A DNA stretch of 64,000 bases, from NCBI GenBank assembly GCA_001914235.1, contig MQUF01000023.1, positions 62,001 to 126,000 on the forward strand. The letters are read 5' to 3'. The notes under the pieces are model-generated. The model was not told the DNA's origin. It searched no databases and worked only from the letters and a program-made list of their open reading frames with translations. Below are positions 8,324 through 17,116 of the stretch, piece after piece. Source of the stretch: Desulfobulbaceae bacterium DB1. GTDB taxonomy: Bacteria; Desulfobacterota; Desulfobulbia; Desulfobulbales; SURF-16. The position numbers were made by a program, and so were the translations under genes. Each line of letters opens with the position of its first letter. The stretch's first letter is position 1.

Positions 8324-8743
8324 CTACAGGCGATGAATGGCGCAGGTGACCACGCCCCAGATTTCCAGCTCCATGCTCCGATCTATTTCCGTATCCGGAT
8401 ACAGGGGATTTTCCGCCCGCAGAAGGCAGGAGTCCGCGGTTTTCACCAGCCGTTTAACGGTCAGTTCGCCGTCCAGAATGGCGATGACGATTCTGCCGCC
8501 GGCAGGCTCCAAGGAACGGTCGACAATGAGAATATCATCATGATTGATGCCGGCGCCGATCATCGAATCGCCCGCCACCCGAACAAAAAAGGTGGCGGCC
8601 GGATTGGCGATCAGATATTCGTTCAAATCAAGCTCCCGGTCGATATAATCATCGGCCGGGGAGGGAAAACCGGCCGAAACGTTGCTCAGGAAGAGCGGCC
8701 GCAGCACCCGGTTTTTTTTTTTCAAAACGGTAGATGCCGGCAA
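8324..8743 (-). CDS. umuD: UmuD, self-cleaving SOS mutagenesis protein (start uncertain; A11 tract)
   Basis: A 139-residue S24 peptidase-fold protein if read from TTG at 8743. This numbering places the cleavage site Ala24-Gly25 (SAGFPSP), nucleophile Ser60 (GDSM) and Lys97 (ELTVKRL) exactly as in E. coli UmuD. The TTG has no ribosome site. Twenty-eight bases upstream, ATG 8771 has an AAGGA site but reads in another frame that would join umuD after loss of one A in an 11-A homopolymer (8712-8722). Either the TTG is used, slippage on the A tract occurs, or the tract is miscounted. No CTGT-N8-ACAG box was seen upstream. Confidence 0.9.
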   Translation of the reverse strand: MPASTVLKKKNRVLRPLFLSNVSAGFPSPADDYIDRELDLNEYLIANPAATFFVRVAGDSMIGAGINHDDILIVDRSLEPAGGRIVIAILDGELTVKRLVKTADSCLLRAENPLYPDTEIDRSMELEIWGVVTCAIHRL

Positions 8744-8890
8744 TGGCGGCAGAGGGTCGGAGGGATGTCATGGGTGATTCCTTCAGGGAGTTCTTCATTA
8801 GTGAAATTATGGTGCGACGCCGGAGGTTGTGAATTTTCATGATACCTCATTTCAGAAAATAACAGAGGGACTTTTGTCGGTCAACCGGCT

Positions 8891-8926
8891 TATAATGAGG
8901 CACGCCCGACACCCAAACCAGGAGGA
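8891..8926 (+). promoter_or_regulatory. -10 box and strong ribosome site of the DUF4139 gene
   Basis: A consensus TATAAT lies at 8891-8896 with no good -35. AGGAGG at 8920-8925 lies at normal distance from the ATG at 8931 and decides that start over an upstream in-frame ATG at 8829. Confidence 0.5.
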
Positions 8927-8930
8927 AGCG

Positions 8931-10358
8931 ATGCAGAAAACGATCATGACGGCTCTTGCCCTGTTTTTGCTGGCCGGTTCTCCGGCCATGGCGGAAGAGG
9001 AATTCATTTCCACCCTGCAGGACCAGCAGGGCATATCCCTCACCATTTACAACCAGGATCTGGCGCTGGTCAAGGACCGCCGCACCATCACCCTGCCGGA
9101 AGGCCGCCATGCCCTGGCCTTCAAGGAGGTAAGCGGCAGGATCAGGCCGGAAACCGCCCTGCTCAGCGGTCGCGAGCTTTCGGTACTGGAACAGAATTTT
9201 GAATTTGATCTGCTCACTCCGGAAACGCTGCTTGCAAAATATGTGGGCCGCGAGGTAACGGTGATCAGAACCCATCCGACCACCGGCGAGGAAAGCAGCG
9301 AAAAAGCGAAGGTGTTGAGCGCCGGCAACGGCATTGTGCTGCAACTGGGCGATCACATCGAAACCGGCATTCCCGGCCGCCTTGTTTTTGCCCATGTCCC
9401 GGAAAACCTGCGGGACCGGCCGACCCTGACCATGCTGGCCGACAGCAAATCCGCCCGTCCCCAGCAGGTGGAGCTCAGTTATCTCACCTCCGGCCTCGGC
9501 TGGCAGGCCGACTATGTCGCCGAACTGAACCCGGATGACACCGGACTTGACATCAACGGCTGGGTCACCTTGACCAATGAAAGCGGGGCAAGCTATAACA
9601 ACGCCGACCTGCAGCTGGTGGCCGGAGACGTGCACCAGGCTCCCCCCGAACAGACGGACCGCAGGCGTTATCTGGAAAAGGCCATGGTCCAGTCAGCGGA
9701 AATGGATGGGGGCATGGTTGAGGAGCAGATGTTTGAATACCATCTCTACAGCCTGGAACGGCCGACAACCATCAAGGACAATCAAACCAAACAGGTCGCC
9801 CTGCTGCAGGCAACGGGCGTTCCCTGCAAAAAAGAACTCCTCCTGCAGGGCAACGACTTTTATTACAGCAGCCAGGCCGGGGACATAGAACGCAATCTGC
9901 AAGTCGGCGTTTTTCTCGAGGCCGTCAACAGCAAGAAAAACAATCTCGGCCGGCCGCTGCCCAGGGGCGTGATGCGGGTTTACAAAAAAGACTCCCGGGA
10001 CCGGCTGCAGTTTATCGGCGAGGATCGCATCGACCACACCCCGGAAAATGAAACAATCCGCCTGAAACTGGGCGATTCCTTTGATGTGACGGGTCGCAAA
10101 AAACAGATGGAATTCAGGAAAGTCGCCGGTTTTTCCCGCTATAATTACGTTTATGAAAGCAGCTATGAAATCGAACTGAAAAACGGCAAAAAAGAGGAGG
10201 CCGTGGTCAAGGTCGTCGAGCCCATTCCGGGGGACTGGGAGATGCTTGCCGAATCACTGCCCCACGAAAAGGCGACAAGCAATACGGCGGTCTGGCAGAT
10301 GGCGGTGCCGGGACTCGGCAAAAAAACCTTGAGCTACACGGTCAGGGTCAAATTCTGA
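8931..10358 (+). CDS. Secreted DUF4139 domain protein
   Basis: A 475-residue protein with a Sec signal peptide (hydrophobic core residues 6-16, cleavage after AMA about residue 20). The remainder matches the DUF4139 pattern: an N-terminal beta-rich segment (ISLTIYNQDLALVKDRR, the usual opening of the family), a central segment (LSYLTSGLGWQADYVAEL, then NADLQLVAGDV) and a C-terminal beta domain ending TLSYTVRVKF. Function in the family is unknown; a periplasmic or outer-membrane location is predicted. It is divergent from umuDC and monocistronic by appearance. Confidence 0.85.
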   Translation: MQKTIMTALALFLLAGSPAMAEEEFISTLQDQQGISLTIYNQDLALVKDRRTITLPEGRHALAFKEVSGRIRPETALLSGRELSVLEQNFEFDLLTPETLLAKYVGREVTVIRTHPTTGEESSEKAKVLSAGNGIVLQLGDHIETGIPGRLVFAHVPENLRDRPTLTMLADSKSARPQQVELSYLTSGLGWQADYVAELNPDDTGLDINGWVTLTNESGASYNNADLQLVAGDVHQAPPEQTDRRRYLEKAMVQSAEMDGGMVEEQMFEYHLYSLERPTTIKDNQTKQVALLQATGVPCKKELLLQGNDFYYSSQAGDIERNLQVGVFLEAVNSKKNNLGRPLPRGVMRVYKKDSRDRLQFIGEDRIDHTPENETIRLKLGDSFDVTGRKKQMEFRKVAGFSRYNYVYESSYEIELKNGKKEEAVVKVVEPIPGDWEMLAESLPHEKATSNTAVWQMAVPGLGKKTLSYTVRVKF

Positions 10359-10449
10359 CGGACTCATCCGGCATTTTTTCACCCCGGAGCACGGAAAGCG
10401 GTGCGAAATATTTTTGGCGCCATAAACGCCGCGTGTTCCGTGGTCAATT

Positions 10450-10791
10450 TCACGTTGCGCCCCGTCTCGTCTTCGGCTTTTTGCGCAATCCGTCCAGCAG
10501 GTGCATAACAGCCAGGAAAGGATGATAAAAAATCATGCGTGGCCCCACAAAGCGCATGACCTGCCGGATCTTTTCCCGCATGGCCGGCTTGTAGCAGTGC
10601 ACCGCGCAGTTGCCGCAGGTGGTTTTGCCTTCCTGAAACGGGCACTTCCGCAAACGCTTCCGGGCATAGTCGAGCAGCTCCCGGCAGTCCGCGCAGAGTT
10701 CCGTCCTCCCGCCATGACGGCGGCGGCAATAGATCCGGATCATGGCGGCAATGGTGTCAGCCTCTCTCTGCATGCGCTTGGACGTGAACAT
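10450..10791 (-). CDS. Nitrous-oxide-stimulated promoter family protein
   Basis: A 113-residue cysteine-rich protein (MFTSKRMQREADTIAAMI ...). Cysteines at CRRR, CADC, CPFQ and CGNCAVHCYKP suggest a metal or Fe-S site. The length and the layout R-x-A-DTIAAMIRIYC, CADC, CGNCAVHCY and MIFYHPFLAVMHLLD agree with the small family named for a nitrous-oxide-stimulated promoter; molecular role unknown. The start at 10791 was chosen because the ORF upstream of it merely reads through the antisense of the tRNA gene. Confidence 0.75.
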   Translation of the reverse strand: MFTSKRMQREADTIAAMIRIYCRRRHGGRTELCADCRELLDYARKRLRKCPFQEGKTTCGNCAVHCYKPAMREKIRQVMRFVGPRMIFYHPFLAVMHLLDGLRKKPKTRRGAT

Positions 10792-10867
10792 GGGTGCAAG
10801 AAATAACAGACAAAGGCTATCGACGTCAAGGGGCCGTGACGACCTCGAGCGCGGCCGCGAAATTGAG

Positions 10868-10896
10868 TTGCAAATTGTCGTGTGCCGTGCTAAAAA
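10868..10896 (+). promoter_or_regulatory. Promoter of tRNA-Arg
   Basis: TTGCAA at 10868-10873, a 17-base spacer, and TAAAAA at 10891-10896. It lies 30 bases upstream of the mature tRNA 5' end. Confidence 0.5.
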
Positions 10897-10926
10897 AACA
10901 GTTTCACCTTTAGCCGTACATTGCAC

Positions 10927-11003
10927 GTGCCCGTAGCTCAGCTGGATAGAGCACCGGCCTTCTAAGCCGTAGGTCACAGGTTCGAATCCTGTCGGGCGCA
11001 CCA
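10927..11003 (+). tRNA. tRNA-Arg (anticodon TCT), CCA encoded
   Basis: The cloverleaf folds completely: acceptor GTGCCCG/CGGGCGC (one G-T pair), D arm AGCTCAGCTGGATAGAGC, anticodon stem CGGC/GCCG with loop CTTCTAA, and T arm with GGTTCGAATCC. The anticodon is TCT at 10961-10963. Genomic CCA is present at 11001-11003. Confidence 0.97.
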
Positions 11004-11013
11004 AGAATTTCAT

Positions 11014-11049
11014 AAGCCCCTCACTCCATGGGAATCAGGGGCTTTTTTT
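11014..11049 (+). terminator. Terminator after tRNA-Arg
   Basis: Stem AAGCCCCT/AGGGGCTT followed by seven T residues, 10 bases after the tRNA end. Confidence 0.88.
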
Positions 11050-11128
11050 GATATTTGTTTTTCCTCCCTTGTGTTCTTTTGCCCGGCAACTTTTTTCCCC
11101 CATTTTCCCTCCGGGCCAACAGGAAAGT

Positions 11129-11536
11129 ATGAAAATCGACATTACCCAGGCACCACCGACCGATATCTTCCGGGATCGCCCGAAACACCTCTGGATCTGC
11201 ATTGCCCTCCTGTTCCTGGCTGCTTGCGGGATGCTGCTCATCCTGTACGTCATATTCGCCGACGCGCCGCAGAGCGACACTTTGGAAACCACGGCCCTGT
11301 CCCTTTTTGTCGGGCCGGCGCTGATTTTTGTTTATTTCGGCGAGAAGCTCAAGGCGTACAAAAAACCGGGCCCGGAACAAAAAAAAGAATTGGCCGCTCT
11401 CGGCCGGAAACATGCCGTGATCTCCACCTACTGCGCGCTGGTGGCCGAGGAAGGCCGGGATCCGATTTTTGCCGAATACGAGGCCTGCAAGGACTGGGCG
11501 GAAGACCTGAGCCACAAGCAAAAACAGGCGGAGTGA
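11129..11536 (+). CDS. Small membrane protein of unknown function
   Basis: A 135-residue protein with two hydrophobic segments (about residues 20-43 and 54-73) and a charged cytoplasmic-type tail ending KQKQAE. ATG 11129 follows AGGAAAG at normal distance; the longer in-frame ORF has no ribosome site. I recognise no family. It stands alone between the tRNA terminator and the next membrane-protein gene. Confidence 0.7.
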   Translation: MKIDITQAPPTDIFRDRPKHLWICIALLFLAACGMLLILYVIFADAPQSDTLETTALSLFVGPALIFVYFGEKLKAYKKPGPEQKKELAALGRKHAVISTYCALVAEEGRDPIFAEYEACKDWAEDLSHKQKQAE

Positions 11537-11711
11537 ACGGGACCCGCCTGCGGAGCAGGGATTAAATGATCGTGTCCTTGCAGAAATTCTCTTTTTTCGG
11601 AAATCAGCATTTTCTTTTCAGTTGACAAAGCAGATTGAAACAATGTAGTCATTTTGTATAGGAATTTGCCCGCCGACGTGCAGGAAATGACCTTTTCCCC
11701 AGGTGAACAAA

Positions 11712-12917
11712 ATGACTGATCATCTGTCCGCATCACGCATCAATCATGCAACGCTCCTCGTCTGGTTCTTCATTTTTGTCATTATTTTGCCCACCCCTCC
11801 TTTGTTTGCGGAAACACTCGCTGCCGGGCAAGAAAATGCCGATCAAAGGCCCGCGTCGACCACCCAAGAAACCCCGCAGCAGGCACCCTGTTGCATTATC
11901 GTGCCGGACGGGCAACTGATCAGCCAACCGATCCGCGTCTTTGTCCCCGGACAAAAGATAACCTTTGCCCACAATCCAAATCTCTGCCTTATTCGGATCG
12001 GCAATGACTGGGAATATGTTCCCGGCCACGAAAGCCAATGTTTCGGCGGCCTGCGCACCCCCTTTGAGGTGGCTGCGGACCAGCAATGGCGGGTCGAGAC
12101 GGATGAAAAAAATCCCCTCACCCTGAACGGCACCACGCTGCTGTTTGCTCTCGGCGACCTGACGGTTTCGAATTTTCGCTCCGGCATCCGCGTCCTGCCG
12201 GTCCTGCGCTGGAGAGGGGAGACGGGCGGAGAAACCGGATCGGTTCCCCAAATCACCCGGCCCGCGACGGGAAATAATTTCATAGCCGTCAATGACCGGC
12301 AGATCTATCTGGTCAACCGCATCGGCACCACGGTGTGGACACTGGGCATCCTGGGCATCATGATCTTCCTGCTGCATCTGATGACAAGAAAAAACCCAGG
12401 CGGCCTGCTCAGCCTGATAACCGCCGCCAACGGGGCGCTGTCCGTCTCGCTTACCCAGGTGGCCCTGTGGACCATGGCGGTGGGCGGCATTGTCCTCGGT
12501 TACGGTTTCATGCGTCTCAAGGTTCCGAATATCCCCGACAGCCTGCTGCTGTTGATGGGCTTTTCCGTGCTCACGGCCTCGGTCGGCCAGTGGCAGACGC
12601 AACGGTTGGTTTCGCCGGAAAGAGGCGGGTTAATCATTCCTGCCGACGGCAGGCGGCAGGCGCAACGACAGACCGGGCCGACAAAGGCATCCTGGAGCGA
12701 TCTGGTGATGAACCTGACGCCGACAGGGCCGCAGCCTTCCCTGGCCAAGGCGCAGATGCTCTTCTGGACGATCATCTCCATCATTCTCTTTGTCGTCAAG
12801 TCGATACTGGACGGCATCATCTGGGACGTCCCCACCCAGCTGGTCCTGCTCATGGGCATCAGCCAGGGCAGCTATCTCACCCTCAAACAGATCGCGGGTA
12901 CCGAAAAAAGACAGTAA
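11712..12917 (+). CDS. Membrane protein with signal peptide, unknown function
   Basis: About 401 residues from ATG 11712 (AGGTG at 11700-11704; an in-frame GTG at 11703 is the alternative). It has an N-terminal signal or anchor, a predicted extracytoplasmic domain of about 170 residues with a Cys pair near the start (CCIIVPDGQL), then four to five transmembrane segments in the C-terminal half (LGILGIMIFLLHL, WTMAVGGIVLGYGF, LLLLMGFSVLTAS, the helix after MLFWTIISIILF, and LVLLMGISQGSY). This layout occurs in unnamed bacterial membrane proteins; function unknown. Convergent with the pseudouridine synthase gene. Confidence 0.75.
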   Translation: MTDHLSASRINHATLLVWFFIFVIILPTPPLFAETLAAGQENADQRPASTTQETPQQAPCCIIVPDGQLISQPIRVFVPGQKITFAHNPNLCLIRIGNDWEYVPGHESQCFGGLRTPFEVAADQQWRVETDEKNPLTLNGTTLLFALGDLTVSNFRSGIRVLPVLRWRGETGGETGSVPQITRPATGNNFIAVNDRQIYLVNRIGTTVWTLGILGIMIFLLHLMTRKNPGGLLSLITAANGALSVSLTQVALWTMAVGGIVLGYGFMRLKVPNIPDSLLLLMGFSVLTASVGQWQTQRLVSPERGGLIIPADGRRQAQRQTGPTKASWSDLVMNLTPTGPQPSLAKAQMLFWTIISIILFVVKSILDGIIWDVPTQLVLLMGISQGSYLTLKQIAGTEKRQ

Positions 12918-12929
12918 ACCGCTCCGGGA

Positions 12930-13898
12930 TCACATGACGCCGCCCCCCGCCAACAGGGAACGAAATGCCGCGGGGAGGGGAGCAAAAAAGGACAATGGCC
13001 GGCCGTCGGCCGGGTGGGTGAGGGACAGGGATTCGGCATGGAGGGCCTGGCGATTCATGCGCAACCGCTGATGGTCGCTTGCGGTCAGACAATCCTTTTG
13101 AAAACGAAGAAAGAGCTGCTCATCCACGCCGTAAAGCTTGTCGCCCACCACAGGGAAACCGAGACCGCACAGGGTCGCCCGAATCTGATGGCAGCGGCCG
13201 GTGAGCGGCAGGGCCTCCAGGAAGCTGATGCCGTTTTCATAATGGAGCCGGCGGAAAGAGGTGCGGCACGCTGCCGCCCCGACCGGAACCGCCTCCGCCC
13301 CTTGCCTTGGATAAAAACGAACCTTTTTACGAACGGCGCTGAACGGGTCAAGGTCCAGCCACCCTTCCGCCTGCAGCGGCGACTGCGGAAATTCCCCCTC
13401 CACCACCACCCGATAGCGCTTCAGGACAAGATGATCGGCAAACTGCCGGCAGCATCGGCGTGCCGCTTTTTTGTTTTTTGCCACCAGAACAATGCCGGAT
13501 GTTTCCCGATCAAGACGGTTTACCAGTGACGGATTGGCCAGGCCGTATTGCTCCTTCAGCAGGGCCCAGAGGGTATGACGAAAAAAACGTCCGCCCGGAT
13601 GGCAGGGCAGGGGCGCCGGTTTATCCACCGCCAGCAGATCGTCATCTTCATAAAGGACGGTAAATCGCCGTTCAACCCAGGGTTCCTCAAGTTCCGGCAT
13701 GAGATAGCAAAGCCGGTCACCGGCGGCGAGTTGCGCCGTGGGCAAGGCGGGGCCCGCTTCATTAAGCAGAAAACGACCTGCCTCCAGCTCCCGCAGCCAC
13801 TCTTCCCGACTGCGATAAGTGAAACGGCGGGCGACAAAATCAAGCAGACTGCACCCGGCAAATTCCGGTTTGACGCATACGGCGGTTTTTCTCTTCAT
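12930..13898 (-). CDS. RluA-family RNA pseudouridine synthase
   Basis: 322 residues. An N-terminal S4-like segment (about 10-70) is followed by the catalytic domain with the RluA signature containing the catalytic aspartate: VNRLDRETSGIVLVAK near residue 130 (HRLD in most members, NRLD here). LTGRCHQIRATLCGLGFPVVGD follows as expected in the fold. It isomerises uridine in rRNA or tRNA; the target cannot be assigned. The start at 13898 gives the full S4 segment. Confidence 0.92.
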   Translation of the reverse strand: MKRKTAVCVKPEFAGCSLLDFVARRFTYRSREEWLRELEAGRFLLNEAGPALPTAQLAAGDRLCYLMPELEEPWVERRFTVLYEDDDLLAVDKPAPLPCHPGGRFFRHTLWALLKEQYGLANPSLVNRLDRETSGIVLVAKNKKAARRCCRQFADHLVLKRYRVVVEGEFPQSPLQAEGWLDLDPFSAVRKKVRFYPRQGAEAVPVGAAACRTSFRRLHYENGISFLEALPLTGRCHQIRATLCGLGFPVVGDKLYGVDEQLFLRFQKDCLTASDHQRLRMNRQALHAESLSLTHPADGRPLSFFAPLPAAFRSLLAGGGVM

Positions 13899-14048
13899 CA
13901 GAAGTCCAGCGCTGTCATCACAGCATAAATTTAATCAGGTTGCCTGAAAAACGCCGGGCAAAACATCGTAATAATCCCGGCGATGATGTAGAATGGCGGC
14001 CGTTCATTTTACACAGCAAAAATTATTGCAACAGGACAGGTGAAAATC

Positions 14049-14216
14049 ATGAAACTCTGGGTGACCCCGAAAGGCGACCGATGGCTCTGCGACCATTGCC
14101 AAAAACAATACGAAAAGCAAATCAAGGAAGAGGGCTGGCGGGTAGCCTTCGAAAAATGGGAACCCATGCTGCGCTGCTCGGAGTGCGGCCACGGCGATCT
14201 GGCGATCCTTGATTAA
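14049..14216 (+). CDS. Small zinc-ribbon protein
   Basis: A 55-residue ORF beginning MKLWVTPKGDRW. It has two CxxC pairs (CDHC and CSEC) about 30 residues apart, the pattern of a zinc ribbon. An AGGACAGG ribosome site at 14034-14041 and a possible -10 TAGAAT at 13988 support expression. It ends 26 bases before the dihydrouridine synthase gene and probably shares its transcript. No family name is recognised. Confidence 0.65.
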   Translation: MKLWVTPKGDRWLCDHCQKQYEKQIKEEGWRVAFEKWEPMLRCSECGHGDLAILD

Positions 14217-14242
14217 GATCATTTGCGAGAATCGTTTCCCCC

Positions 14243-15226
14243 ATGCTGAAAGTCCGTAACCTGTGCATCCATCCGCCGCTCCTGCTGGCGCCCATGGCCG
14301 GCATCACCCATTCCGCCTTCAGATGCCTGCTCCTGCAGCTGGGAGGAGTCGGGCTCCTTTCCACCGAGATGCTGTCCGCCAAAAGGCTGCCCCAGGAAAA
14401 TGCCGCGATTTCCCCCTTTCTGATCAGCACCGAGGCGGAGCACCCGCTTTCCTATCAGCTGCTGGTGGCCGACAAAAACCAACTTGCCCCGGCCATTGAC
14501 CGGGTGCACCAATTGGGCGGCGATGCAATCGATTTGAATCTGGGCTGTCCCGCCCCGCAAGTCCGGCAATTCGGCGGCGGCAGCAAACTTGTGGATGACG
14601 CCGCGCATCTGCGGGCACTGGTGGCAGAGGCACGATCACGCACCGAACTGCCCCTGACCGCCAAGATCAGACTGGGTGAGGAGCTTGATGAAACACGGCT
14701 GAACAATCTCTGCCTGATGCTCGAAGGTGAGGGAATTGACCTGCTGACGGTGCATGCCCGGCTGCGGAAAGAACCCTTCAGTCGCCGGCCGCGCTGGGAA
14801 TGGGTGGGCAAGGTGAAAAACCGGCTTTCCATCCCGGTGGTGGCCAATGGCGGAATTTTCAATGTCAACGACGCTCGCCGCTGCCTGGCTCTTTCCGGGG
14901 CGGACGGGCTGATGCTCGGCCGGGGCGCGGTGGTCCGTCCCTGGCTGTTTCAAGAGCTTGCCGCAGAGCTGTATGGAACGAATCCGCCGCCCGTCATTGA
15001 TCGCGCCGTCATCTATTTTTCCTTTATTCAGCAGCTGGAAGCGCGTTTCCGGCCGGAACGACGGCTTGGCCGACTGAAGGAATTCACCCACTATTTCAGC
15101 AAGACCTACCCGTTCGGACTGCGGCTTGCCTCGGCTGTTCAGTCAAGCCATTCAGTGGCGGAAGCCCGGGAACGGGCAACCGATTTCTTCCGCCGGAGCC
15201 ATGATCAGCCCGTATTGACCGCATGA
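14243..15226 (+). CDS. dus: tRNA-dihydrouridine synthase family protein
   Basis: 327 residues, an FMN-dependent TIM-barrel Dus protein that reduces uridine in tRNA D-loops. Motifs: LLAPMAGITHSAFR at the N-terminus, the catalytic cysteine in LNLGCPAPQVRQFGGGSKL, TAKIRLG, the HAR segment in LLTVHARLR, and VVANGGIF plus GADGLMLGRGAVVRPWLF for phosphate binding. Which Dus subfamily is not assignable by eye. It follows the small zinc-ribbon gene and is convergent with the transglycosylase gene. Confidence 0.94.
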   Translation: MLKVRNLCIHPPLLLAPMAGITHSAFRCLLLQLGGVGLLSTEMLSAKRLPQENAAISPFLISTEAEHPLSYQLLVADKNQLAPAIDRVHQLGGDAIDLNLGCPAPQVRQFGGGSKLVDDAAHLRALVAEARSRTELPLTAKIRLGEELDETRLNNLCLMLEGEGIDLLTVHARLRKEPFSRRPRWEWVGKVKNRLSIPVVANGGIFNVNDARRCLALSGADGLMLGRGAVVRPWLFQELAAELYGTNPPPVIDRAVIYFSFIQQLEARFRPERRLGRLKEFTHYFSKTYPFGLRLASAVQSSHSVAEARERATDFFRRSHDQPVLTA

Positions 15227-15250
15227 AAGAAGGCCGCCGCCTTCCGCCGT

Positions 15251-17116
15251 TTACGCATCGGGTAAATCAATGGCGCAGGAGGCGAGATTGACGGTGCCGC
15301 CCGCGGCAATCCCCTGATAGACCCGCCAGAACTTATCATACAAGGCGTTCCTGGGCCGTGGCCCGTCCTGCTTCATGAAACGGCGGGCGGCGCGGGGGCC
15401 GCCATTGTAGACCGCGTAGGTTGCGCGGATGCCGTTATTCATATCCTCGCTCTTTTCCGTCGCTTCAAAACCGTATTTCTTCAGATAGCGCATGAGAATC
15501 TGCGCCCCGGCCCGGGTATTGTATCCCACCTCCCAGCGCAGCCGTTCCACATCATAAAAGCCGCGCCAGACATTCTGGTTGATCTGCATCAGGCCGACAC
15601 TGCCGGCCTTTGACTTCAGGAAGGAAATCTCGCCGTCCCGGCGCACATACTGTCGCCAGCAGCTTTCGATCAATGCCGTTGCCGGCAGCAGATGTTGAAA
15701 AACCGCCTCATAGCGGGAATCGAGGTTGTTGCTCCTCAGTTCATCGTCGGCAACGGCGGTAATGAGCTGTTCCATCAACTGCTGGTATTTCAACAAATCA
15801 TCCAGATCAGGCACCCAGCGATCAAGCTGTTTATGCAAATCCGCGTCAGCGGCACAGGCCTCGGGAAAGAAAATATTCCAAAACATCCGGCTGCGGGGCG
15901 CAGGCATCGTCTCCGGTTCCGACTGCGGCGCCGGTTCCGGCTCAGGGGCAAAATTGAATAAATCCCGCAACATGGGATCCACATCCCAGTCAAACTGCAA
16001 AGGATCCTCCCCCTCGGTCGGCTGCAGGGTTCGCGCCCAGCGGCGCAATCCCTCGCTGCTGATCCGCATGCCCAGCTCCGGCGCCGCTTTATCAAGCGCA
16101 ACAAGGGCGTCGCCGGCATTGACGAATGTCACATAGCGCAAAGGCTGTTCCTGGACCAGACCGCGCTCCTCGGCATGCTCGATGATGATGCGCAACTCCT
16201 GCCAGGCCTCGATAAACAGCGCCCGCAGGGGATCGCCCGGCTCCACCGGCACATCCCCGGTCAAAATGGGCAAGAGCTGGTAACGGCTGCTGATGAGAAG
16301 ATCAAACAACTCCTCGCGCATCCCGGCATCAACAAAATCAGCGGCGGCATTCTTGACGACAAAAACAAGGAAGGCGTCCCAGGGCTCCATCACCTTTTGA
16401 AATGCCTCGATTTCCTCGGGAACGAGCGGAGTTTCTTCCGGAAGCCGGGCTGTTGCGGCCGGAGGGTTATCGTCAACCGTCAACAGCAGCGGCACCACAA
16501 TACCAAACGAATCGATGCGGACGGCACCGACTCTCAATGTGCGAAGCACGGACTCCAGCTGTTCCGCTTCAGTTTCAGAGGAACAGGCCCGCAAAATGCC
16601 GACAATTTCCTGCTGGGGCAGGGAGAGATCCAGGGAAAATTTTTCCAGGCGGGGATGGAGGAATTTCTTTACCAAATCCCAGACAAAGCCGGTGATTGCC
16701 GGCGTTTTCCCCTCATCGTCATAGATGGTTGAATCCAGGATGCGATAGCGCAAATGCCAATCTTTGTCCATATAAGGGCTGAGCGTCAAGTCAATGGAAC
16801 CACTCCATTGCACGGCAAGCGGCAGCATCCCGAGAAACTTGAAGCCCAAACCGGCACGACCATGGCAGGTGAAATGCGGGCTCCCGTTCTTTATAAAAAA
16901 CTGGATGCGTTCGGAATGGAGAAAGCGGAATGGCCCTTCCTGATAAAGCACGACGGGCTGCCCTTCCTTTTGGTCCAGATGGCGGACAAGGGCGCGCTTC
17001 AGCAGCGAGGTGCGCAGCGTCAGCGGGAGTTCAAGGGTGGCAGCCGCAACCGGCGGCGGGTCGGCGAGCAGGCAGAGCAGCAGTGTCAAAAATATCGGCA
17101 AGTGGCGCATAGGCAT
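15251..17116 (-). CDS. Periplasmic lytic transglycosylase (SLT domain) with long N-terminal domain
   Basis: 621 residues with a Sec signal (MPMRHLPIFLTLLLCLLAD, cleavage near AAA, residue 26). The C-terminal ~150 residues form an SLT/goose-lysozyme-type domain: the catalytic Glu is expected in the ATALIESCWRQY segment, followed by GSVGLMQINQNVWRGF, AGAQILMRYL and TYAVYNGGPRAARRF. The N-terminal 430 residues are helical with a Pro/Glu-rich linker (EPEPAPQSEPETMPAPRS) and match no domain I know. It cleaves peptidoglycan glycan strands. The architecture recurs in Desulfobulbales-type genomes by impression only. Confidence 0.85.
   Translation of the reverse strand: MPMRHLPIFLTLLLCLLADPPPVAAATLELPLTLRTSLLKRALVRHLDQKEGQPVVLYQEGPFRFLHSERIQFFIKNGSPHFTCHGRAGLGFKFLGMLPLAVQWSGSIDLTLSPYMDKDWHLRYRILDSTIYDDEGKTPAITGFVWDLVKKFLHPRLEKFSLDLSLPQQEIVGILRACSSETEAEQLESVLRTLRVGAVRIDSFGIVVPLLLTVDDNPPAATARLPEETPLVPEEIEAFQKVMEPWDAFLVFVVKNAAADFVDAGMREELFDLLISSRYQLLPILTGDVPVEPGDPLRALFIEAWQELRIIIEHAEERGLVQEQPLRYVTFVNAGDALVALDKAAPELGMRISSEGLRRWARTLQPTEGEDPLQFDWDVDPMLRDLFNFAPEPEPAPQSEPETMPAPRSRMFWNIFFPEACAADADLHKQLDRWVPDLDDLLKYQQLMEQLITAVADDELRSNNLDSRYEAVFQHLLPATALIESCWRQYVRRDGEISFLKSKAGSVGLMQINQNVWRGFYDVERLRWEVGYNTRAGAQILMRYLKKYGFEATEKSEDMNNGIRATYAVYNGGPRAARRFMKQDGPRPRNALYDKFWRVYQGIAAGGTVNLASCAIDLPDA

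Noticed and set aside
10792-11013. N-terminal extension of the minus-strand ORF reading RPTGFEPVTYGLEG
   Set aside because: This is the antisense of tRNA-Arg translated by accident, a well-known annotation artefact. The gene starts at 10791.
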